From assembly GCF_024171995.1 (NCBI RefSeq), contig NZ_JAMTCT010000011.1, forward strand, positions 1 to 64,000: a DNA stretch of 64,000 bases. The letters are read 5' to 3'. Every line of letters begins with the position of its first letter. Position 1 is the first letter of the stretch. Positions 43,616 through 52,698 of this stretch are shown in pieces. The notes below the pieces were generated by a model. The model was given only the letters and a program-made list of their open reading frames with translations. It did not search any database and was not told the origin of the DNA. This DNA is from Promicromonospora umidemergens (GTDB taxonomy: Bacteria > Actinomycetota > Actinomycetes > Actinomycetales > Cellulomonadaceae). Made by a program: the position numbers and the translations under genes.

Positions 43616-44083
43616 TCAGCCCTTGAAGCCGGCCTCCGTGCACGTGGCCTTGTAGTACTCGATGGCCTTCGTGACCGCCGTGGGGCGGGCGATGGAGCCG
43701 TCGAGCGCCTGGTCGAACGGCGCGCGCACTGCCTCGAGGTGGGCGATGCTGACCTCGTCGGACTTGCCGATCAGCAGACCGAGGCTGCTGCTGATGGAGC
43801 TGACGGTGCCGGTCAGGTCCTCGTCGAGCGGAGCCTGGACGGCCTTGGCGGCTTCCGAGACCGTCGAGACGATCGGGCCGTTGAAGAACGCGTTGCACGA
43901 CTCGACGAGGTCGTACTCGCCGGTGCTGATGGGAGCTTCGGCGATGGGCGAGGGGGCGTCTTGCGCGACCTCTTCGCCCGACGGGCTGAAGTCGCTGGCC
44001 ATGTCTTCGAGGGCGGCGCATCCGGACAGCAGTAGCGCACAGGTGACCAGTGCGGCCGTTGCCCAGTTCTTGCTGGTGCTCAC
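43616..44083 (-). CDS. Putative lipoprotein
   Basis: The 155-aa product starts at a GTG after GAGGGAAG. The signal ALVTCALLLSGCAAL contains a good lipobox (LSGC), so Cys22 would be lipid-modified and the protein held outside the membrane. The mature part is about 130 residues, mostly helical, with two cysteines (ESCNAFFNGP, KATCTEAGFK) that could form one disulfide. No known domain. It is convergent with the PBP gene; a cell-wall connection is only positional. Confidence 0.75.
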   Translation of the reverse strand: MSTSKNWATAALVTCALLLSGCAALEDMASDFSPSGEEVAQDAPSPIAEAPISTGEYDLVESCNAFFNGPIVSTVSEAAKAVQAPLDEDLTGTVSSISSSLGLLIGKSDEVSIAHLEAVRAPFDQALDGSIARPTAVTKAIEYYKATCTEAGFKG

Positions 44084-44300
44084 GATCTACTTCCCTCACG
44101 TCATCGGGTCAGAAAAGTGCGTTCCGTCGCACTCGCCCGCGAGTCTAGCGGCACCGCCGCAACAGAGGGCCAATCGTTGCCGGGTGACGCGAGGGCCCGG
44201 CCGCCAGGCGCTACCGGGCCTGCTGGACGCGCGCCGGGCGCCCGGGCCACCGGAATGGCTCGGGCGTCCGGTATCTGCGCAGGCTGCCGCCGAGCGACCG
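44084..44300. other. 217-bp gap with no gene seen
   Basis: It lies between two leftward genes. It contains the ribosome site and presumed promoter of the lipoprotein near 44084-44130. I see no strong palindrome and no credible open frame. Confidence 0.4.
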
Positions 44301-44705
44301 TCAGCGGTCGCCGTCAGCCGGCGGCTGGTCCTGCGGCGTGGGAGCCGCGGGGGGTGCGCCGGCCGCCGTCGGGCCGACGTTCGGGCCCGCGCTCGGGTGG
44401 GCCGTCGGGTAGGGGTCCGCCGAGCGGAGCACGGCGAGGCGTGAGCGGTACTCGGCCTCGTCGATCTCCCCGCGGGCGAACCGGTTGCCGAGCAGCGTCA
44501 CCGGGTCGGCACCGGCCGCCGCGTGCGCGGCCCAGGGGCCGCCCCATCCGCCGCGAGCTCCCCGCCGGGCGCGCCGGGCGATCAGGACGATCACCGTCGC
44601 GAACAGCAGGAACCAGAGCAGCGGGATGATGAAGAAGAACGGGCCGGGTCCGTCCCAGCCGTTGTGGGGCCCGTTGGCGAGGACCTCCGTCGTCGCGGTG
44701 AGCAT
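44301..44705 (-). CDS. Membrane protein with C-terminal SHOCT domain
   Basis: The 134-aa product starts at the ATG at 44705, 6 nt after GGAGGT; the ATG at 44720 would place that site inside the gene. One helix (about 19-43, GPFFFIIPLLWFLLFATVIVLI) is followed by a basic stretch and the SHOCT motif DPVTLLGNRFARGEIDEAEY (about 69-95). A Pro/Ala-rich tail ends it. SHOCT domains are short oligomerisation modules. It follows the two-component system in the same direction after 197 bp. Confidence 0.8.
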   Translation of the reverse strand: MLTATTEVLANGPHNGWDGPGPFFFIIPLLWFLLFATVIVLIARRARRGARGGWGGPWAAHAAAGADPVTLLGNRFARGEIDEAEYRSRLAVLRSADPYPTAHPSAGPNVGPTAAGAPPAAPTPQDQPPADGDR

Positions 44706-44902
44706 GTCGACCTCCAGCATTCGGATCGGCCGGTCGTTCCGGCCACAGCACCAGGCTCTCGCCGCCGGACGCCTGGGTCGTCGCCCCCGCGTACCTGCTC
44801 CCCTACCCCCGTGGTGCCGTACTCCCGGCGGAGGGTCAGCAGGCCCAGCTCTGCGTGTACCGGCTGGGCCTGCGGTTCCGCTCCGGGCGGGTGCCTCGTT
44901 CC

Positions 44903-45589
44903 TCAGCCCCCACCCTGCACTGCACCTCCGGCCCAGCCGGGGCGGACGAGGCCCGCCTCGTACGCCAGCACCACGAGCTGCGCGCGGTCCCGCGAACCGG
45001 TCTTCATGAGCACCCGCGAGACGTGGGTCTTCACCGTCGACTCCGAGAGGTACAGCTTGCCCGCGATCTCGTCGTTCGCGAGCCCGCCCGCCACCTCGAT
45101 GAGCACCTCGCGCTCGCGCGGCGTGAGGTCGGCCAGCGCTGGTACCGGCCGCACCGTCCGGGTCGCCTCCGCGACCTTGGCGAGCAGCCGCCGTGTCACC
45201 GTCGGCGACAGGAGCGCGTTGCCCGACGCCGCCACACGCACCGCCCGCACCAGCTCCGCCGGCTCGGTGTCCTTGACCAGGAACCCGGAGGCCCCGGCGC
45301 GGATCGCCTCCGTCACGTACTCGTCCAGCTCGAACGTCGTCACCACCACGACGTGCACGCCCGCCGCCCGTGGTTCGGCGATGATCCGCCGCGTCGCCTC
45401 GAGCCCGTCCAGGCCCGGCATCCGGATGTCCATGAGCACCACCTGGGGCAGGTGGTCGAGGGTGAGGGCGACTGCGTCGTCGCCGGTCGCGGCCTGGGCC
45501 ACGACCCGCATGTCGTCCTCGGAGTCGATCAGTGCGCGGAAACCGCCGCGGACCAGCGCCTGGTCGTCGGCGAGCAGGACGTCGATCAT
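44903..45589 (-). CDS. NarL/LuxR-family response regulator (second system)
   Basis: The 228-aa product has a receiver domain with D8/D9, phospho-acceptor D54 in VLMDIRMPG and Lys in FLVKDTEP. The LuxR-type C-terminus has LTPREREVLIEVAGGLANDE and STVKTHVSRVL. It overlaps the kinase stop by 4 nt (ATGA). The C-terminus carries a Gly-rich tail. It probably regulates membrane or envelope genes, possibly the SHOCT gene that follows. Confidence 0.92.
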   Translation of the reverse strand: MIDVLLADDQALVRGGFRALIDSEDDMRVVAQAATGDDAVALTLDHLPQVVLMDIRMPGLDGLEATRRIIAEPRAAGVHVVVVTTFELDEYVTEAIRAGASGFLVKDTEPAELVRAVRVAASGNALLSPTVTRRLLAKVAEATRTVRPVPALADLTPREREVLIEVAGGLANDEIAGKLYLSESTVKTHVSRVLMKTGSRDRAQLVVLAYEAGLVRPGWAGGAVQGGG

Positions 45590-46980
45590 GTGGTTTCTCC
45601 GGGCTCGGGTGGGGCATCCGTCTGTTCGGCAGAGTCCGGGCGGGTTGGCTCGGCCGGCGCTGCGACCGGGAGCGTGGCCCGAACTTCCCAGCCCGCCCCG
45701 TCCGGGCGAGGGCCTGCACGGAGGGTGCCGCCGGAACCCTCCACACGTTCGCGCATCCCGAGGAGCCCGTAGCCGGGTTCGGCGGGTTCGCCGGCGGTCA
45801 CTGGCTGGACACCGTCGTCGGCCACCACCACCTCGACGCTCTCGCCCTGGGTGACCCGCAGCGTCACCCGGCGGGCCGACGGCGCGTGCCTGCGCACGTT
45901 GGTCAGCGACTCCTGGACCACACGGTGCACGACGCCGGCGACGTGGTCGGGCAGATCGCCGATACCGGGGGCGAGCTCGACGGTGACGTCGAGCCCGTCG
46001 GCGCGAGCCTGGTCGGCCAGGTGACGTAGACCGCTGAGGTCCCAGGTGGGGGCGAGGGGCGCGGCGTCGGCAGGCAGCGCGCCCGGGGGCGGCGTCGTAC
46101 CCTCGCGGACTATGCCCAGCACGGTGCGGACCTCGGCGAGCGCGTCCTTGCTGGTGTCGCGGATGTTGGACAGGGCCTCACGGGCCTGCCCGGGATTCTT
46201 CTCGAGCAGGTGCAGGCCCACACCGGCCTGGACGTTGATGGCGGACAGGGAGTGGGCGAGGACGTCGTGCAGCTCGCGCGCTATCCGCAGGCGCTCCGAG
46301 GCGACGGCGGTGCGCTCGCGCTCGGCCGCGGTCGCCCTGGCCGCGGCTCGCGCTGCCGTCCGGCGTGCGATCCGGTCCCGCGCGGCGCTCGCGATCAGCA
46401 GCACGACGGCGAGCCACGCTGCCCCGGCGATCATCGCCTCGATGTTCAGGAACCAGGCGCCGCCCCCGTGTCCCCAGCCGGAGCCCGGCCCCCATCTTCC
46501 GTCCGGGCGGGGCGGCAGGTCGGCCACGATCCGCTCGATGCGCGGGGCGACCAACGTGGCGACGGTGCCGACGGCCCCGGCGAACAGGGCGGCGCCGGAC
46601 CACGCGATCCGGCGGGCGCGACGCACCTCCCCGCTGAGCATGACGCCCGCGAGCACCGCGACCGGACCAAGGAAGACCGGCCCCCACGGGTGACCGAGCA
46701 GCAGAAAGGTGACGGTGGCCGCGACAGACAGGACCGTGGCGAGCGCAGGGCGGCGGGGCAGGAGGAGCAGCAGTGCCGCGGGCGCGACGAGCAGCAGGAG
46801 TACCCCGGCCAGGCCGGGCTCCGTCGCCCAGGCCTGGCCGCGTGCCGCGCCGATCGAGCCCAGGTTGGAGGCGACCGCCACGGCCACGGCGACGAACGCA
46901 CGTGGACGGGTGCGGTCGAACGGCCCGGGGGCGTGCGGCTCCGCGGGGGCGTCGCCCGGAGGTTGGGAAGTGCCCAGCAT
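45586..46980 (-). CDS. NarL-type sensor histidine kinase (second system)
   Basis: The 464-aa product has five or six N-terminal helices with short loops, interrupted by a Gly/Trp/His-rich loop (PDGRWGPGSGWGHGGGAW) that could bind metal. The HisKA_3 H-box ARELHDVLAHSLSAINVQAG is near residue 235. Asn in VVQESLTNVRRHA and the glycine box GYGLLGMRERV complete the kinase. TAGCGT 6 nt before the ATG suggests a leaderless transcript. It pairs with the overlapping response regulator. Confidence 0.92.
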   Translation of the reverse strand: MLGTSQPPGDAPAEPHAPGPFDRTRPRAFVAVAVAVASNLGSIGAARGQAWATEPGLAGVLLLLVAPAALLLLLPRRPALATVLSVAATVTFLLLGHPWGPVFLGPVAVLAGVMLSGEVRRARRIAWSGAALFAGAVGTVATLVAPRIERIVADLPPRPDGRWGPGSGWGHGGGAWFLNIEAMIAGAAWLAVVLLIASAARDRIARRTAARAAARATAAERERTAVASERLRIARELHDVLAHSLSAINVQAGVGLHLLEKNPGQAREALSNIRDTSKDALAEVRTVLGIVREGTTPPPGALPADAAPLAPTWDLSGLRHLADQARADGLDVTVELAPGIGDLPDHVAGVVHRVVQESLTNVRRHAPSARRVTLRVTQGESVEVVVADDGVQPVTAGEPAEPGYGLLGMRERVEGSGGTLRAGPRPDGAGWEVRATLPVAAPAEPTRPDSAEQTDAPPEPGETT

Positions 46981-46986
46981 GCTCGC

Positions 46987-46992
46987 ACGCTA
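46987..46992 (-). promoter_or_regulatory. -10 box TAGCGT of a leaderless transcript (second kinase)
   Basis: On the minus strand, it ends 6 nt before the ATG whose first base is 46980. Confidence 0.4.
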
Positions 46993-47070
46993 CGCCCCGG
47001 CGGCGGCCCGCCACGTCGAACCGCGGTGCCGGTCCGTGTCATACCGGGGTGCCGGCCGAGACCGACGTAA

Positions 47071-47128
47071 TCGGCAGAACGTCAGGTGATCGGCATTTCG
47101 AGCTACCGATCTCCTGACGTTCTGCCGA
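47071..47128. repeat. 58-bp palindromic intergenic repeat, copy B
   Basis: The best preserved copy: 16 outer bp pair perfectly (TCGGCAGAACGTCAGG/CCTGACGTTCTGCCGA) and six inner bp GATCGG/CCGATC pair after one mismatch, around a 12-nt loop. It lies between two co-directional minus-strand genes. Confidence 0.8.
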
Positions 47129-47146
47129 CTACCTGATCTTTCCGAG

Positions 47147-48382
47147 TCAGGCGAAGCGGGCCCCGCGCTCCACCACGCGGCCCGTGCCACGCCCGCCGTC
47201 GGCGGCCGGGTCCCAGGTGTAGACCTCCGTGCCGGTGATGAAGACACGCTCGGCGCGCGCATTGGTGTCGAGCGGGTCGCCCGACCAGAGCACGACGTCG
47301 CCGTCGAGCCCTTCCTTGATCGCACCCACCCGTGCGTCCAGGCCGAGGAACGACGCCGGGTTGGTGGTGATGGCGGCCAGGGCGGTGGCCCAGGGCAGCC
47401 CGTCGCGGAGGGCGAACGTCGCCTGGTGCACCAGGAAGTTGATGGGGATGACGGGGTGGTCGGTGGTGATGGCGACGCGGACGCCGGCGTCGGCCATCTT
47501 GACCAGGTTGAGGATCGAGCGGTCGCGCAGCTCGACCTTCGAGCGGGACGTGAACATCGGGCCGTAGATGACCGGGATGTCCTTCTCGGCGAGGACGTCG
47601 GCGATCTTGTGGCCCTCGGTGCCGTGGTTGATCACGAGCCGGTAGCCGAACTCCTCCGACAGACGGATCGCCGTGGCGATGTCGTCGGCGCGGTGCGTGT
47701 GCTGGTCCCAGGCGAGCTCGCCCGCCAGCACGCGGGCCAGGGTCTCCTTCGCGAGGTCACGCTCGAACGGCTTGCCCTCGGCCGCTGCGGCGTCGCGCTG
47801 CGCGACGTAGTTCTGCGCGTCGACGAAGGCCTTGCGGATGACGTTGGCGACGCCCAGGCGGGTAGAAGGGAGCTGGCCCTTGTCCCCGTAGACCCGCTTC
47901 GGGTTCTCGCCGAGGGCGGACTTCACCGACACGCTGTCGCTGACGAGCTGTTCGTCGACGGTGCGGCCGCCCCACGTCTTGATCGCGACGGTCTGCCCGC
48001 CGATCGGGTTGCCCGAGCCCGGCTTGATGACGGCAGTCGTCACACCGCCGGCGAGGGCGTCGCGGAAGCCCTCCTCGTCCACCTGGATGGCGTCGAGCGC
48101 GCGCAGCGCGGACCCGTCGGGGCCGGTCATCTCGTTGGTGTCGTTCCCGGACCAGCCCTCGCCCTCCTCGTGCACACCGAGGTGGCCGTGGGCCTCGACG
48201 AACCCCGGGAGGAGCCACTTGCCCTGGGCGTCGATGGTGGCGGTGCCCTCGGGGACGGCGACGTCCTGCCCGACGGCGGTGATCACACCGTCCGTGATGA
48301 GGACCGTCCCGTGCTCGATGGGCTCGGCGGCGACGGGAACCACGTGGGCGTTGATGATGGCGATGGTGGAGCGGGTTGTCAT
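47147..48382 (-). CDS. Amidohydrolase-family protein
   Basis: The 411-aa product starts at the ATG at 48382. Metal-site motifs of the amidohydrolase TIM barrel are partly visible: GFVEAHGHLGVHEEG (HxH), DQHTHRADDI with two histidines near residue 218, VINHGTEGHK near residue 245 and the Asp in ITTDHPVIP near residue 305. The fold ends with ARVGAIKEGLDGDVVLWSGD, typical of imidazolonepropionase-like members. It probably hydrolyses a cyclic amide or dipeptide in the cytosol; the substrate is unknown. Confidence 0.88.
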   Translation of the reverse strand: MTTRSTIAIINAHVVPVAAEPIEHGTVLITDGVITAVGQDVAVPEGTATIDAQGKWLLPGFVEAHGHLGVHEEGEGWSGNDTNEMTGPDGSALRALDAIQVDEEGFRDALAGGVTTAVIKPGSGNPIGGQTVAIKTWGGRTVDEQLVSDSVSVKSALGENPKRVYGDKGQLPSTRLGVANVIRKAFVDAQNYVAQRDAAAAEGKPFERDLAKETLARVLAGELAWDQHTHRADDIATAIRLSEEFGYRLVINHGTEGHKIADVLAEKDIPVIYGPMFTSRSKVELRDRSILNLVKMADAGVRVAITTDHPVIPINFLVHQATFALRDGLPWATALAAITTNPASFLGLDARVGAIKEGLDGDVVLWSGDPLDTNARAERVFITGTEVYTWDPAADGGRGTGRVVERGARFA

Positions 48383-48434
48383 GGGCTCATCATTACCCAG
48401 GCTAACGAGATTCCAGCAATGCGGCCCGGCCCGC

Positions 48435-48731
48435 TCAGCCGGGAGTTGCCGGGTTGGTCGACTTGCCGTCGATCCACAGGGTGTCGGTCGCGTCCGCGTG
48501 CGAGCCGGACGAGCCGACGTGCTTGGTGCTGATCTGTGGCCCCTTGGTGATGACGTGGACCATGGCCATGCCGTGCCCACGACCCAGGCCGTAGTCCGTC
48601 TTGAGCCACTCGAGGATCGGGCCGGCCTTGGTGGACGCGTCGAACCCGCGTTCCTCCGCGAGCGTGATGAGCTCGCGCGGCGTGTGTCCGGTCTTGGTCT
48701 CGACGGCGTCGAGGTAGGCCTGGAACGACAT
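48435..48731 (-). CDS. DUF4287-domain protein
   Basis: The 98-aa product starts at the ATG at 48731, 6 nt after GAAGGGA. MSFQAYLDAVETKTGHTPRE and LITLAEERGF are the conserved core of DUF4287; it continues GLGRGHGMAMVHVITKG. The C-terminal 30 residues are polar. No activity is established for the family. It is cytosolic. Flanking genes in the same direction are separated by 52 and 113 bp. Confidence 0.85.
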   Translation of the reverse strand: MSFQAYLDAVETKTGHTPRELITLAEERGFDASTKAGPILEWLKTDYGLGRGHGMAMVHVITKGPQISTKHVGSSGSHADATDTLWIDGKSTNPATPG

Positions 48732-48844
48732 GGAAGGTCCCTTCACGTGGCGGTGCAGTGCCGGTCAACACTGCGTTATACCAGGTCAGACGTCGGCAGC
48801 CTACGGAACTCATCGCTGCGTCCGACTGGCACCACGTCCTCCGC

Positions 48845-49276
48845 TCAGGTGGTTGCGCGCAGGAGCTCCGCCGCGGCCGTGATGCGCGCGGGATCGCCAG
48901 GCGTCGACGTCCACGGGAGGCGGAGCGAGTCGCGGTCCGGGCTGTCGCGGAACCGGGGCACCACGTGCAGGTGGAAGTGGAAGACGGTCTGCCAGGCGTC
49001 CGCGCCGGCGCAGTTCAGGAGATTCACGCCGTCGGCACCGAGCTGCTTCACGGCCCGGGCCGCGACTCGCTGCGCGGTGACGGAGCAGGCGGCCAGGTCC
49101 TCGGGCGTGATGTCGTGCAGGTCGCGGGCGTGCGCCTTCGGGATCACGAGCGAGTGCCCGTCGGACGCCGGGTTGATGTCCATGAAGGTGAGCGTGCGGT
49201 CGTCCTCGTCGATCCGGGTCGAGGGCAGCTCTCCGCGCACGATGCGACAGAAGAGGCAGTCGGGGTCTTGAACCAT
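48845..49276 (-). CDS. HIT-family protein
   Basis: The 143-aa product starts at the ATG at 49276 (MVQDPDCLFCRIVRGELPST); a longer frame exists, but the TACTGT box 6 nt upstream favours this start. The zinc-binding CLFC and the histidine triad HFHLHVVPR are intact, and GHSLVIPKAHARD is typical. It hydrolyses nucleoside phosphoramidates or dinucleotides in the cytosol. It is divergent from an XRE regulator. Confidence 0.93.
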   Translation of the reverse strand: MVQDPDCLFCRIVRGELPSTRIDEDDRTLTFMDINPASDGHSLVIPKAHARDLHDITPEDLAACSVTAQRVAARAVKQLGADGVNLLNCAGADAWQTVFHFHLHVVPRFRDSPDRDSLRLPWTSTPGDPARITAAAELLRATT

Positions 49277-49282
49277 GGAGGG

Positions 49283-49288
49283 ACAGTA
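49283..49288 (-). promoter_or_regulatory. -10 box TACTGT of a leaderless transcript (HIT protein)
   Basis: On the minus strand, it ends 6 nt before the ATG whose first base is 49276. Confidence 0.4.
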
Positions 49289-49328
49289 GCGAGAAGGCGT
49301 GACAGGTATTCGTTCGCCGTGCGAAGAT

Positions 49329-49346
49329 GTATACCGATCGCTATAC
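49329..49346. promoter_or_regulatory. Candidate operator of the XRE regulator
   Basis: GTATACCGATCGCTATAC is an 18-bp palindrome except for positions 6 and 13. It overlaps a -10-like TATACT and lies 31 bp before the XRE start, as expected for autoregulation. Confidence 0.6.
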
Positions 49347-49376
49347 TCGCAGTATGGCGGACGAGGAAGGTGTGTC

Positions 49377-49694
49377 ATGACCGGTTATGTGCGATGGCAG
49401 GATATTCGCGCCGAGCATGTGGCGCGGGCCGGTGGTGAGGAAGCCGTCGAGCGCGGCAAGCAGGAGCTCCTGGCCGAGGTGACCGGATACCGGCTCGCTG
49501 AGCTGCGCAAGAAGCGGCGCATGACACAGCAGGAGGTCGCCGACCGGATGGGCGTCACCAAGGGGCGGGTGTCGCAGATCGAGAAGGGCAAGATCTCCGG
49601 CCAGGAGGTACTTGCCCGCTACGCGAGAGCTCTGGGCGGCGAGCTGCAGCAGGCGATCGTCTTCGACGACGGGGACATCGCTGGCATCGCGTGA
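49377..49694 (+). CDS. XRE-family regulator resembling an antitoxin
   Basis: The 105-aa product starts at the ATG at 49377 after GAGGAAGG. The helix-turn-helix is LRKKRRMTQQEVADRMGVTK with recognition helix GRVSQIEKG. An N-terminal part of about 40 residues (YVRWQDIRAEHVARAGG, AVERGKQELLAEV) is like the antitoxins of RelE/HigB-type modules. No toxin gene is adjacent: upstream is the HIT gene on the other strand, downstream nadE. It may be an orphan antitoxin or a stand-alone regulator. Confidence 0.82.
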   Translation: MTGYVRWQDIRAEHVARAGGEEAVERGKQELLAEVTGYRLAELRKKRRMTQQEVADRMGVTKGRVSQIEKGKISGQEVLARYARALGGELQQAIVFDDGDIAGIA

Positions 49695-49764
49695 GGTGAA
49701 CGTGCCTCAGTCGTGCAGGCCCTCCCGGCCCAGCCCGCCGTCGGGCACCTCCCGCACGCATCCA

Positions 49765-49770
49765 TAGACT
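49765..49770 (+). promoter_or_regulatory. -10 box TAGACT of a leaderless transcript (nadE)
   Basis: It ends 7 nt before the GTG at 49778. Confidence 0.45.
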
Positions 49771-49777
49771 CGAACCC

Positions 49778-51850
<2,073 letters not shown>

Positions 51851-51852
51851 CC

Positions 51853-51924
51853 CCCTTGGCCGTGGGCGCGATCGTTACGCCTGGAACGGACAGGTACTCG
51901 CAACGGTCACGCTCACAACAAGGG
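51853..51924. repeat. Long palindromic intergenic repeat, family B copy 2
   Basis: Arms 51853-51879 and 51899-51924 (outer CCCTTG/CAAGGG, core CGATCGTTACG/CGCAACGGTC) match copy 1 at 25522 in arms and loop, but with more mismatches. It lies just after nadE, so it may act as its terminator. Confidence 0.65.
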
Positions 51925-51928
51925 CGGG

Positions 51929-51934
51929 TAGGGT
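51929..51934 (+). promoter_or_regulatory. -10 box TAGGGT of a leaderless transcript (CopC-like gene)
   Basis: It ends 7 nt before the ATG at 51942, and lies right after the family B repeat. Confidence 0.45.
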
Positions 51935-51941
51935 GCCTCGT

Positions 51942-52688
51942 ATGCCTGCTGCCTCCGTAGCCCTGGCTCGGCCCGGGAACCGTCGCCTCGTCCGCGTGAT
52001 CACCGTGTTCGCCGGGGTCCTGACTTTCGCGGCGCTGCTGCTGGTGGCCGGCCCGGCGAGCGCGCACGACCAGCTCCTGTCGTCCGACCCCAAGGACGGC
52101 GCGACGCTCGACGAGCCCCCGGCGAGCATCACGCTCACCTTCAGCTCGGCGCCGCTCGACACCGGCATCGAGATCGTCCTCGCCGGCCCCGACGGCACCA
52201 CCGCGCGGGGCGAGGACATCCAGGTCGACGACGAGGTGGTCACCGCACAGCTCGCCGACGACCTGCCGGCGGGCACGTACGACGTCGCGTGGCACGTGGT
52301 CTCCTCCGACGGTCACCCGATCGACGGCGAGTTCAGCTACGTGGTGGAGGCCGCCGCCGAGCCGGTCGACGAGCCCACCGACGGATCGACGGCCGCGGCC
52401 ACCGAGGTGCCCGAGATGTCGACGCAGGAGGCGGCGCCCGTCGAGGAGCCCACCGACGGCGCGGCCGAGGCGACCACCCCGTCCGAGCTGGCCGGCGACG
52501 GGGACGGCGCGGGCGTCAGCGGCCTGGCCGTGACCGGCGGCATCCTCGCGGCGGTCCTCGTGGTGCTGGGCGTCGTGGTGATGATGCGTCGCAAGATCCT
52601 CGAGAACGACAAGCTGCGCCAGGCCAACGAGGCCGACCCCGAGGACCCGGACGGCGACAAGCCCAACGAGAACCAGCCCAAGGGCTGA
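51942..52688 (+). CDS. CopC-domain protein anchored at the C-terminus
   Basis: The 248-aa product has a signal peptide (hydrophobic core VITVFAGVLTFAALLLVAG) cut after PASA, so the mature chain starts with His, the usual first Cu(II) ligand of CopC. DPKDGATLDEPPASITLTFS and SSDGHPIDGEFSYVV complete the CopC fold. An acidic, Pro/Thr-rich linker of about 70 residues leads to a C-terminal helix (about 195-215) and a cytosolic basic then acidic tail. It probably binds copper outside the membrane. No CopD partner is adjacent. Confidence 0.87.
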   Translation: MPAASVALARPGNRRLVRVITVFAGVLTFAALLLVAGPASAHDQLLSSDPKDGATLDEPPASITLTFSSAPLDTGIEIVLAGPDGTTARGEDIQVDDEVVTAQLADDLPAGTYDVAWHVVSSDGHPIDGEFSYVVEAAAEPVDEPTDGSTAAATEVPEMSTQEAAPVEEPTDGAAEATTPSELAGDGDGAGVSGLAVTGGILAAVLVVLGVVVMMRRKILENDKLRQANEADPEDPDGDKPNENQPKG

Positions 52689-52698
52689 GCCGGACGGG

